Assembly: GCA_944333305.1 (NCBI GenBank)
Contig: CALVKV010000082.1
Span: 1 to 5,761, forward strand
Direction of reading: 5' to 3'
Length of the DNA: 5,761 nt
DNA from: an uncultured Bacilli bacterium
GTDB lineage: Bacteria; Bacillota_I; Bacilli_A; RF39; UBA660
Part shown: positions 1-4,559 of the stretch, piece after piece
Layout of the letters: every line of letters starts with the position of its first letter
How positions within the stretch are numbered: the first letter of the stretch is position 1
Notes under the pieces: model-generated
What the model saw: only the letters and a program-made list of their open reading frames with translations
What the model was told of the DNA's origin: nothing
The model's database searches: none
Program-made: the position numbers and the translations under genes

Positions 1-40
1 AATTGCTTAAGAAGATATTATATACATTTTTAAAACTAAC

Positions 41-57
41 TGCACATTAATTGTGCA
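41..57. repeat. Short inverted repeat in an otherwise empty left edge
   Basis: TGCACA and TGTGCA (41-46 and 52-57) form a 6-bp stem with a 5-base loop. On the minus strand it is followed by a moderately T-rich stretch, so it could be a weak terminator for minus-strand transcription leaving the window; on the plus strand it is followed by A-rich sequence. Nothing else in 1-112 looks like a gene. The first 33 bases are open in one frame up to a TAA and could be the tail of an upstream gene, but this cannot be decided. Confidence 0.3.
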
Positions 58-112
58 CTTTCAAAAAAAATCAACGATGTAAAAAAGAAGACACAAGGTA
101 CATGTTAGATAC

Positions 113-141
113 TTGCGTAAACATAGCATTTATGATATTAT
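113..141 (+). promoter_or_regulatory. Promoter of the antitoxin RNA
   Basis: TTGCGT (113-118) and TATTAT (136-141) are separated by exactly 17 bases, a good vegetative sigma-70-type promoter. The predicted start lies near 147-149. No ribosome site plus ORF of useful length follows, so the transcript is most likely a small RNA. It points toward the minus-strand toxin gene. Confidence 0.6.
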
Positions 142-147
142 GAATAT

Positions 148-268
148 GTAAAAGAAATTTACATAAATTAAAAAAGAGGAACATTTTATTTGCTAGCGAA
201 TGTCTCCTCCGTTTAATTAGGTTTGGACACTCTTCTCAAAAGTTGATTAGAGTGTCGTTATTTATATT
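148..268 (+). ncRNA. Putative type I antitoxin RNA, convergent with the toxin mRNA
   Basis: This is an inferred RNA of about 120 bases, running from the promoter at 113-141 to the hairpin at 226-256. It begins at or within a perfect 8-bp stem (TATGTAAA 145-152 with TTTACATA 158-165, loop AGAAA), which would protect the 5' end. It contains no credible ORF. From about 170 onward it is fully complementary to the 3' untranslated part of the minus-strand toxin mRNA, and it ends almost at the toxin stop codon. Two further segments, AATGT with TCC around 199-207 and GACACTC at 226-232, could pair with the 5' leader of the toxin mRNA. Known relatives in architecture, not in sequence, are RatA of txpA/RatA and RNA II of the pAD1 par locus. 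Exact ends are inferred. Confidence 0.55.
170..209 (-). terminator. Intrinsic terminator of the toxin mRNA
   Basis: Read on the minus strand, GAGGA plus ACATT (209-199, with one bulged base at 204) pairs with AATGT plus TCCTC (185-176). Six T follow (175-170). This is a ten-pair stem with a 13-base loop and a U-tract, placed where the toxin transcript should end. The same stem can form in the plus-strand RNA, where no T-run follows it. Confidence 0.65.
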
Positions 269-270
269 TT
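226..270 (+). terminator. Terminator hairpin of the antitoxin RNA
   Basis: GACACTCT (226-233) pairs with AGAGTGTC (249-256). Inside, TCAA (236-239) pairs with TTGA (243-246) across a 2x2 internal loop, leaving a 3-base apical loop. A T-rich tail follows (257-270), although it is interrupted by A, so termination may be imperfect. The right arm is also part of a long-range inverted repeat with the toxin leader (380-388). Confidence 0.5.
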
Positions 271-354
271 AATTGCAAGTATTAGTAAGGCAAGACTAAT
301 TAGGATAAGAGGAAGTTGTTTTAATGCTTTTAATATAAATGTTTTTAACTTCAT
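262..354 (-). CDS. Small hydrophobic membrane peptide, putative type I toxin
   Basis: This is a 30-codon ORF with a TAA stop. The peptide has a short basic N-terminus with four lysines in residues 1-12 (MKLKTFILKALK), then an uninterrupted hydrophobic stretch from L14 to I28 (LPLILISLALLILAI) and a K29-I30 end: one transmembrane helix with a positively charged side. A textbook ribosome site, GGGAGGT (369-363), sits 8 bases before the ATG, which fixes the start. That site is buried in a hairpin. Downstream the mRNA has a long untranslated tail, its own terminator and a convergent small RNA. Size, charge pattern and RNA architecture match type I toxins such as Fst, TxpA and Ibs, which act on the membrane. 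I do not recognise the sequence as any named family. It could instead be a harmless small membrane protein, but the RNA structure favours a toxin. Confidence 0.65.
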   Translation of the reverse strand: MKLKTFILKALKQLPLILISLALLILAIKI

Positions 355-360
355 TTCCTT

Positions 361-390
361 CTACCTCCCTTCTGGAGGTACGACACTCAT
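361..390 (-). CDS. Possible nine-codon leader ORF overlapping the toxin ribosome site
   Basis: ATG (390-388) opens a frame reading MSVVPPEGR and stops with TAG at 363-361. An AAGGA motif (404-400) lies 9 bases upstream, at the very 5' end of the predicted mRNA. The frame runs through both arms of the hairpin that hides the toxin ribosome site, and the stop lies 6 bases before the toxin ATG. Ribosomes translating it would open the hairpin, as mok translation is coupled to hok. Coding cannot be proven from nine codons; the exact position of the stop is the main argument. Confidence 0.3.
   Translation of the reverse strand: MSVVPPEGR
362..380 (-). promoter_or_regulatory. Hairpin sequestering the toxin ribosome binding site
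   Basis: On the minus strand TACCTCC (380-374) is followed by loop AGAAG and GGAGGTA (368-362), a perfect 7-bp stem with four G-C pairs in a very AT-rich region. The 3' arm contains the Shine-Dalgarno core GGAGGT of the toxin, so the structure should block initiation. A similar 5' stem-loop controls fst in pAD1 RNA I. Confidence 0.7.
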
Positions 391-410
391 ATCAAATGTT
401 CCTTGTATAT

Positions 411-447
411 ATAGTATCATACTATAATCTATATAACAAGCGAACAA
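411..447 (-). promoter_or_regulatory. Promoter of the toxin mRNA
   Basis: On the minus strand TTGTTA (439-434) and TACTAT (416-411) are 17 bases apart, giving a start near 404. An overlapping alternative is TTGTTC (447-442) with TAGTAT (424-419), also 17 apart. The first is preferred because its start places the AGGAACATTT repeat exactly at the 5' end of the mRNA. A perfect 8+1+8 palindrome (TATAGTAT, C, ATACTATA; 410-426) covers the -10 region and could be an operator, or may only reflect the AT-rich promoter. Confidence 0.5.
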
Positions 448-508
448 GAGTTAATTTTAATTGTTAATTTATGGCAATAAAGGGTTTAGATATTCTAACT
501 TCTTTTTT

Positions 509-537
509 TTGACATAAAATTTATTAGGTGATATTTT
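509..537 (+). promoter_or_regulatory. Promoter-like signals just upstream of sigK
   Basis: TTGACA (509-514) and TATTTT (532-537) have a 17-base spacing, but the -10 box would touch the ATG and start transcription inside codon 2-3, removing the ribosome site. The same stretch contains CATAAAAT (513-520), close to the SigE -10 consensus CATACAAT, whose start would fall near 527. An ATATTC motif (490-495) lies upstream but about 4 bases too far for a standard SigE -35. Either signal could be fortuitous. Confidence 0.3.
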
Positions 538-1248
538 ATGTTGTTTAATTTATTTGATAGTTTAAGAGGCTTTTTTACTTTTACAGCTAGTTATTCTAAT
601 CAAGTTTTTAAAGAGCCACTATCAAAAGAAGATGAAGAAGAATGTATTAAAAAGATGGGAGAAGGTGATCTTTTAAGTCGTAATAAATTAATTGAACATA
701 ATCTTAGATTAGTTGCGCATATTGTTAAAAAATTTGATTATAAAAATGTTGATCAAGATGATCTTATTAGTGTGGGAACAATCGGCCTTATTAAGGGAGT
801 AGATACTTTTGTTCCTAATAAAGGTAATCGTTTAACTACATATTGTGCTAAATGTATTCAAAATGAGATATTAATGTATTTTCGTGCTAATAATAAGAAT
901 AATAAAAATATATCTTTAAATGAACCAGTAGGTTTTGATAAAGAAGGAAATGAAATATCAATACTTGATGTTATAAAAGCACCACGACCTGATTTTATAG
1001 AAGAAATTAATTTAAAAGACAATGTTAAACTCTTAAATGATTATTTAAAAGTTTTAAGTAAAAGAGAAAGAGAAATAATAGTTAAACGTTATGGCTTAGA
1101 AGGAAATGATTTTTGGACTCAGAAAATGATTGCAGATAAGCTTAATATTTCTAGGAGTTATGTATCGCGGATTGAAAAGAGAGCTTTAACTAAGATATTT
1201 AGAGAGTTTATTAAAAACAATAAGTATAATGATGATTATTTCAGTTAA
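538..1248 (+). CDS. sigK: RNA polymerase sporulation sigma factor SigK
   Basis: This 236-residue sigma-70 family protein directs late mother-cell transcription during endospore formation. Region 2 is clear: NLRLVAHIVKKF (about 55-66), DDLISVGTIGLIKG (74-87) and CIQNEILMYFR (106-116). A region 3-like stretch follows (SLNEPVGFDKEGNEIS, 126-141). Region 4 has KREREIIVKRYGLEG (about 175-189) and an HTH with ISRSYVSRIEKRAL (204-217). The wording NLRLVAHIVKKF, DKEGNEIS and SRSYVSRIEKRAL matches SigK better than SigE. The N-terminus (MLFNLF...FFTFTASYSNQVFKEPLS) keeps a hydrophobic stretch of about 18 residues before an SY...F..PLS segment that lines up with the SigK processing region, so a pro-form is likely. 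The start is supported by AGGTGA 6 bases upstream. Length is close to the usual 240 residues. There is no skin-type interruption. Whether this organism sporulates cannot be seen here. Confidence 0.88.
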   Translation: MLFNLFDSLRGFFTFTASYSNQVFKEPLSKEDEEECIKKMGEGDLLSRNKLIEHNLRLVAHIVKKFDYKNVDQDDLISVGTIGLIKGVDTFVPNKGNRLTTYCAKCIQNEILMYFRANNKNNKNISLNEPVGFDKEGNEISILDVIKAPRPDFIEEINLKDNVKLLNDYLKVLSKREREIIVKRYGLEGNDFWTQKMIADKLNISRSYVSRIEKRALTKIFREFIKNNKYNDDYFS

Positions 1249-1261
1249 AAATATTAGTGTG

Positions 1262-1290
1262 TTGTTAATTATCGTTTAACTTGATATACT
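1262..1290 (+). promoter_or_regulatory. Promoter of the polysaccharide deacetylase gene
   Basis: TTGTTA (1262-1267) and TATACT (1285-1290) are 17 bases apart. The predicted start near 1297 coincides with the ribosome site AGGAG (1297-1301), leaving a leader of about 12 bases. A 9-base inverted repeat (AATATTAGT 1250-1258, ACTAATATT 1288-1296) brackets the promoter and overlaps the -10 box. GATATACTA (1283-1291) also resembles the SigK -10 pattern CATAnnnTA with one mismatch, but no matching -35 AC was found. Confidence 0.5.
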
Positions 1291-1308
1291 AATATTAGGA
1301 GTGAAATT

Positions 1309-2697
1309 ATGCAAAGGAAAATAAAGAAAAGACGTATTTCTAAAGGTACTATATTTTTAAATGTTATTTTTAGTTTTGTATTTGTCTTTTTGTTTTTCCT
1401 TTTTTTGTTTGTTCCTAAAGTATATTTAAAAGGAGATTATATTGTTAATATTAATATAAATTCTATTTATCGTGATAATGGGGTTAAGTCTTTTAAAAAA
1501 ATAAAAACTATTAATGAGGTTGATACGTCTAAGATAGGAAGTTATGAGGTTAAATATATTTATAGAGATAATTTGTTTAAGTATAATTTTAGTAGAATAG
1601 TTAATGTTAAAGATTTAGAAAAACCTAAAATAGTTTTAGAAGGCGAAGACGTAGAATATTATTGTCCTAACGGAAAGTATCAAGAAAAAGGTTTTAAAGC
1701 TTATGATAATGTTGATTTGGATATTACTGATAAAGTTAAGATAAAACATGAAAAAGATAACATTACTTATGAAGTAGAAGATAGTAGTGGTAATAGAACT
1801 AAAATTATAAGAAAACTTAGAGAAGAAGATGTAGAAGCTCCTAGTATTAGTTTAAATGGTGATGATAATGTGTTTATTTCTCTTAATGAATCTTATAATG
1901 ATACAGGCGTTTTAGTAACTGATAATTGCGAAGGCGATTTATCTTCTAAAGTTAAAGTAACTAATGAGGTTGATACGACTAAAATAGGCGATTATAAAGT
2001 TATTTATGAAGTAGAAGATAGTAGTAATAATAAGAGTAAAATAGAAAGAAATATTAAGGTTAGAGAGCCTTTAAAAGCTAATACAATTTATCTTACTTTT
2101 GATGATGGACCAAGAGATGGTACTACGGATAAGATATTAGATATTTTAAAAGAAAAAGATGTTAAAGCAACATTCTTTGTTACTAATAATGGTAGTGATC
2201 TTTTAATTAAAAGGATTGTTACAGAAGGACATTCTATTGGTATTCATACAGCTAGTCATAAATATGATATTATCTATGCTTCAGTAGAAAATTATTTTAA
2301 TGATTTAGAATTAGTCCGAAAAAGAATTTATGATAATACAGGTGTTGCTACAAAATTAATTAGATTTCCAGGTGGTTCTAGTAATACTATTTCTAAAAAG
2401 TATAGTGAAGGGATTATGAGTACTTTAACTAGAGAAACTTTAGATAAAGGTTATCAGTACTATGATTGGAATATTGATAGTGGTGATTCATCTTTTGCTA
2501 CTAATTCTCATAAATTATATAATAGTGTTATAAATAGTTTATCTCACGATAAGTATAATGTAATTCTAATGCATGATACAAAAACTTATACAAGAGATGC
2601 TCTTTCAAAAATAATAGATTATGCTAAAAGTGAAGGTTATAGTTTTGATGTTTTAGATATAAATAAAATGCCTTTAAGACAAAAGGTAAATAACTAG
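1309..2697 (+). CDS. Membrane-anchored polysaccharide deacetylase with Ig-like repeats
   Basis: This 462-residue protein is predicted to remove N-acetyl groups from a cell-wall or exopolysaccharide outside the membrane. A basic start (KIKKRR) is followed by one transmembrane segment at about 13-36 with no cleavage site, so it stays anchored. Residues about 45-253 form bacterial Ig-like (DUF5011-type) repeats; the first and third share VDT(S/T)KIG(S/D)Y(E/K)V, and the second and third share YEVEDSS. The NodB/CE4 domain spans about 258-455. Its motifs are TFDDGP (263-268; D265 and D266), the metal-binding H313 and H317 in HTASH, RFPGG (352-356), DWNIDSGD (386-393) and LMHD (420-423). All catalytic motifs are present, so it should be active. 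AGGAG 7 bases before the ATG supports the start. It follows sigK by 60 bases; this may link it to spore envelope or cortex work, but the exact substrate is unknown. Confidence 0.9.
   Translation: MQRKIKKRRISKGTIFLNVIFSFVFVFLFFLFLFVPKVYLKGDYIVNININSIYRDNGVKSFKKIKTINEVDTSKIGSYEVKYIYRDNLFKYNFSRIVNVKDLEKPKIVLEGEDVEYYCPNGKYQEKGFKAYDNVDLDITDKVKIKHEKDNITYEVEDSSGNRTKIIRKLREEDVEAPSISLNGDDNVFISLNESYNDTGVLVTDNCEGDLSSKVKVTNEVDTTKIGDYKVIYEVEDSSNNKSKIERNIKVREPLKANTIYLTFDDGPRDGTTDKILDILKEKDVKATFFVTNNGSDLLIKRIVTEGHSIGIHTASHKYDIIYASVENYFNDLELVRKRIYDNTGVATKLIRFPGGSSNTISKKYSEGIMSTLTRETLDKGYQYYDWNIDSGDSSFATNSHKLYNSVINSLSHDKYNVILMHDTKTYTRDALSKIIDYAKSEGYSFDVLDINKMPLRQKVNN
1512..2025 (+). repeat. Internal repeats encoding duplicated Ig-like modules
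   Basis: Two exact DNA repeats lie inside the deacetylase gene. TAATGAGGTTGATACG occurs at 1512-1527 and 1962-1977. A 22-base identity starting TTATGAAGTAGAAG occurs at 1767-1788 and 2004-2025. They encode the end strands of neighbouring Ig-like modules. Identity at the DNA level suggests fairly recent duplication or exchange between modules. Confidence 0.6.
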
Positions 2698-2729
2698 AAA
2701 AACTTAAAAAAATATTATATACTAGTTAT
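2690..2729 (+). repeat. Inverted repeat between the deacetylase gene and yqeG
   Basis: ATAACTAG (2690-2697, containing the deacetylase stop codon) is complementary to CTAGTTAT (2722-2729) across a 24-base AT-rich loop. No T-run follows, so it is a poor intrinsic terminator and some read-through into yqeG is likely. A weak promoter-like pair, TTAAAA (2704-2709) and TATAAG (2727-2732) with 17-base spacing, overlaps it. Confidence 0.3.
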
Positions 2730-2763
2730 AAGGGGTATAAAGAGTTATAGAGAGGTGTAGTCT

Positions 2764-3282
2764 ATGAGTAAATATTTACCTGATATTTATAGGAAGAATA
2801 TTTTTGATATTGACTATAATAAATTAAAGAAAAAGGGAATTAAATGTTTAATTTTTGATTTAGATAATACCTTAGCTTTAATTGATTCTGTTAAAGTAGA
2901 TGTTAAAGTTAAAGAATTAATTACTAAACTAAAAAAAGATTTCTTAGTAGTTATAGTATCTAATAGTCCTAAAAAACGAGTTTTAAAGTTTAGTAGTGAT
3001 TTAGAAGTTGATTCTTATCCATTTGCATTAAAACCTACTATTAGAACACTAAAGAAAATAAAATCTAAATATAATTTAGAATCTAAATCTATTGCAATTA
3101 TAGGGGATCAGTTTATTACTGATATGGGATATGGCTATAAAGGAAAGATTACAAAAATATTTGTAGATCCTCTTGCTACTAAAGATTTAAAGATTACTAA
3201 TGTTAATAGATATTTGGAAGAGAAGATTATGAAGAAATATAGTAAAAATAATCTTTTCAAGAAAGGAAATTATTATGAATGA
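2764..3282 (+). CDS. yqeG: YqeG family HAD-superfamily (IIIA) phosphatase
   Basis: This 172-residue cytoplasmic protein has the same length as I recall for Bacillus subtilis YqeG. HAD motif I is FDLDNTLA (31-38, with D32 and D34), motif II is VSNSP (65-69, S66), motif III is K90-P91, and motif IV is GDQFITD (114-120, D115 and D120). All catalytic positions are present. The physiological substrate of this family is not firmly established. The conserved pairing with yqeH suggests a link to ribosome assembly. GAGGTG lies 6 bases before the ATG. Its last 8 bases overlap yqeH (ATGAATGA), so the two are translationally coupled. The TGA stop here supports the standard bacterial code. Confidence 0.92.
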   Translation: MSKYLPDIYRKNIFDIDYNKLKKKGIKCLIFDLDNTLALIDSVKVDVKVKELITKLKKDFLVVIVSNSPKKRVLKFSSDLEVDSYPFALKPTIRTLKKIKSKYNLESKSIAIIGDQFITDMGYGYKGKITKIFVDPLATKDLKITNVNRYLEEKIMKKYSKNNLFKKGNYYE

Positions 3283-4279
3283 TGAGAAGTATTGTCTTGG
3301 ATGTGGAGTTAGACTTCAAGACGAAAATGTTTTATCTGAGGGGTATACGACTAGTTTAGATAAAGATTATTGTCAAAGATGTTTTAGAATAAAAAATTAT
3401 GGAGAGTATCAAGTAGTTACTAAGAGTAATGATGAATATATAGAGATTCTTAAGAGTGTAGGAGAAACTAAAGATTTAGTTCTTTATATAGCAGATTTGC
3501 TTAACTTAGAAGAAGATATTAAAAGAATAAGAGATATTATTCCTAATAAGATGATATTAGTTTTAAATAAAAAAGATGTTTTACCTAAGTCAGTAAAAGA
3601 TGAAAAGATAATAGAGTACTTTAATAAGTATGATAATGAATTTTCTAAAGTAATAGTTATAAGTAGTGAAAAGAATTATAATATAGATTATTTGTTAAAA
3701 CAAATAAAACTATATCAAACTACTAATAATGTTTATGTGGTTGGTCATACTAATGCAGGTAAGAGTACTTTGATTAATAAACTTTTAAGAAATTATTCTA
3801 CTAGTGATAGAGAACTTACTATCTCACCACTTCCTTCTACTACTTTGAATACAGTGGAAATAGAAATAAATGAGTATTTAACACTTATAGATACTCCTGG
3901 GCTTCTTGATAGTGGTAGTATAATTAATTATATAAGTGATGATGAGTTTAAGAAAATAAGTCCTAAGAAAGAGATAAAACCTAAGACTTTCCAAGTAAAA
4001 AAAGGACAAAGTATTATAGTTGACAAGTTTTTTAGGATAGATTATGTAGAAGGCGAGAAAAATAGTTTTACTTTTTATGTTTCTAACGATTTGAAGGTAA
4101 GGAGAATTTCTAGTAGACATGATGATTTAAAAGATTTACAGAAGAGAACTTATGAGATGGGATATAATGAAGATTTATGTGTTAATGGATTAGGCTTTAT
4201 TAAGATGGTTAATAAAGGTACGGTTAATATCTATTTAGATTCTAGAGTAAGTACTTATAAAAGAAGTAATTTAATATAA
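3275..4279 (+). CDS. yqeH: Circularly permuted GTPase YqeH, 30S ribosome biogenesis
   Basis: This 334-residue GTPase is needed for 30S subunit assembly in Bacillus. An N-terminal zinc finger has CLGC (C7, C10) and CQRC (C33, C36). The GTPase motifs come in the permuted order that defines the family: G4 NKKD (98-101), G5 around ISSEK (129-133), then G1 GHTNAGKST (157-165), G2 near T189-T190 and G3 DTPGL (206-210). The C-terminal part (about 230-334) matches the YqeH end domain and closes with a basic segment ending in SNLI. It is slightly shorter than the Bacillus protein but no domain is missing. AAAGGA 7 bases upstream, inside yqeG, supports the start. In Bacillus the operon goes on to aroE, yhbY and nadD; here those genes do not follow. 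Confidence 0.93.
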   Translation: MNDEKYCLGCGVRLQDENVLSEGYTTSLDKDYCQRCFRIKNYGEYQVVTKSNDEYIEILKSVGETKDLVLYIADLLNLEEDIKRIRDIIPNKMILVLNKKDVLPKSVKDEKIIEYFNKYDNEFSKVIVISSEKNYNIDYLLKQIKLYQTTNNVYVVGHTNAGKSTLINKLLRNYSTSDRELTISPLPSTTLNTVEIEINEYLTLIDTPGLLDSGSIINYISDDEFKKISPKKEIKPKTFQVKKGQSIIVDKFFRIDYVEGEKNSFTFYVSNDLKVRRISSRHDDLKDLQKRTYEMGYNEDLCVNGLGFIKMVNKGTVNIYLDSRVSTYKRSNLI

Positions 4280-4307
4280 AGTATGTGTCAAGTAAGTAAA
4301 AACAATG

Positions 4308-4336
4308 TTGATTGTCTTAGTATACTATGATAATAT
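4308..4336 (+). promoter_or_regulatory. Promoter of the leader upstream of the surface gene
   Basis: TTGATT (4308-4313) and TAATAT (4331-4336) have 17-base spacing, with a predicted start near 4343. A small stem (ACAAT 4302-4306, ATTGT 4311-4315) overlaps the -35 box. With no good terminator between yqeH and this point, yqeH transcripts may also run in. Confidence 0.45.
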
Positions 4337-4370
4337 TAAGTTAACAAAGATAAGAGAGGAAGGTATAATT

Positions 4371-4421
4371 ATGGAGAAAATAGATTGTATAAAATATGTT
4401 ACCTGGGGGGCAGTTTTATAA
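4371..4421 (+). CDS. Sixteen-codon leader ORF with a six-G run
   Basis: ATG follows a strong purine-rich ribosome site (GAGAGGAAGG, 4354-4363) at 7 bases. The peptide reads MEKIDCIKYVTWGAVL and ends at TAA. It lies between a promoter and a strong terminator, as leader peptides of attenuators do. The codons for W12 and G13 contain GGGGGG (4405-4410), very unusual in this AT-rich DNA. Losing one G would change the end to GQFYKYLSNN and extend the frame to TAG at 4468-4470, giving 32 residues. So it may be a leader peptide, a phase-variable or frameshifted small gene, or a sequencing indel. No known family is recognised. Confidence 0.4.
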   Translation: MEKIDCIKYVTWGAVL

Positions 4422-4427
4422 GTATTT

Positions 4428-4444
4428 AAGTAATAATATTACTT
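4428..4444. repeat. AT-rich palindrome in the leader
   Basis: AAGTAATA, A, TATTACTT is a perfect 8+1+8 palindrome; in RNA it gives a 7-bp hairpin with a 3-base loop, followed by TCTTTT. It might act as a weak terminator or as an alternative fold, because AATAAT (4432-4437) can also pair with ATTATT (4479-4484) in the right half of the next terminator. Confidence 0.35.
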
Positions 4445-4460
4445 TCTTTTCCCATGTCTT

Positions 4461-4500
4461 AAAAGAATAGAGTAAGAGATTATTCTATTCTTTTATAATG
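4461..4500 (+). terminator. Strong intrinsic terminator with GAGA tetraloop
   Basis: Bases 4461-4475 and 4480-4494 form a 15-bp stem with a single G-U pair, capped by GAGA (4476-4479), a GNRA-type tetraloop. The stem ends in TTTT (4491-4494), with further AT-rich sequence. Mirror-image A and T runs could make it work on both strands. It ends the leader transcript and, by read-through, that of yqeH. TATAAT (4494-4499) sits at its right edge but lacks a matching -35. Confidence 0.75.
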
Positions 4501-4559
4501 TAAAAAAGTATAAAAAATAAGTAATTGGATAATCTAAGGAAAGTAAGAGGTGTAATAAA

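Larger units (their letters stand above)
177..403. repeat. Nested long-range inverted repeats joining the toxin mRNA ends
   Basis: Two pairs are nested. The outer pair is AGGAACATTT at 177-186 and its reverse complement at 394-403 (10 bases). The inner pair is GAGTGTCGT at 250-258 and its reverse complement at 380-388 (9 bases). In the toxin mRNA these join the predicted 5' terminus to the 3' terminus just before the U-tract, and the leader start region to the bases directly after the toxin stop. Also, GACACTC occurs directly repeated at 226-232 and 382-388. These pairings compete with the two terminator hairpins. Confidence 0.6.

Noticed and set aside
102..143. Plus-strand 13-codon frame starting MLDTCV
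   Set aside because: The only purine-rich motif (AAGGT) is 2 bases from the ATG, too close, and the frame overlaps the antitoxin promoter.
113..447. Insertion sequence remnant or attachment site
   Set aside because: The inverted repeats fit RNA structures of two transcripts; there is no transposase fragment or flanking target duplication.
472..492. Plus-strand mini-frame MAIKGL upstream of sigK
   Set aside because: Six codons without a ribosome site; no reason to call it a leader.
3878..4120. Minus-strand open frame of 80 codons
   Set aside because: It lies entirely inside yqeH, opposite its DTPGL motif and C-terminal domain; no ribosome site, and composition is that of an antisense shadow.
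4396..4470. Separate 24-codon frame starting MLPGGQ
   Set aside because: No ribosome site before its ATG; it is more sensibly read as the shifted tail of the ORF at 4371.
4494..4499. Perfect TATAAT as a promoter for the surface gene
   Set aside because: It lies at the base of the terminator stem and neither a -35 box at 16-18 bases nor an extended -10 TG is present.
4343..4559. Known riboswitch or T-box in the leader
   Set aside because: No conserved core I know (T-box, SAM, c-di-GMP, preQ1, fluoride, guanidine) could be seen.
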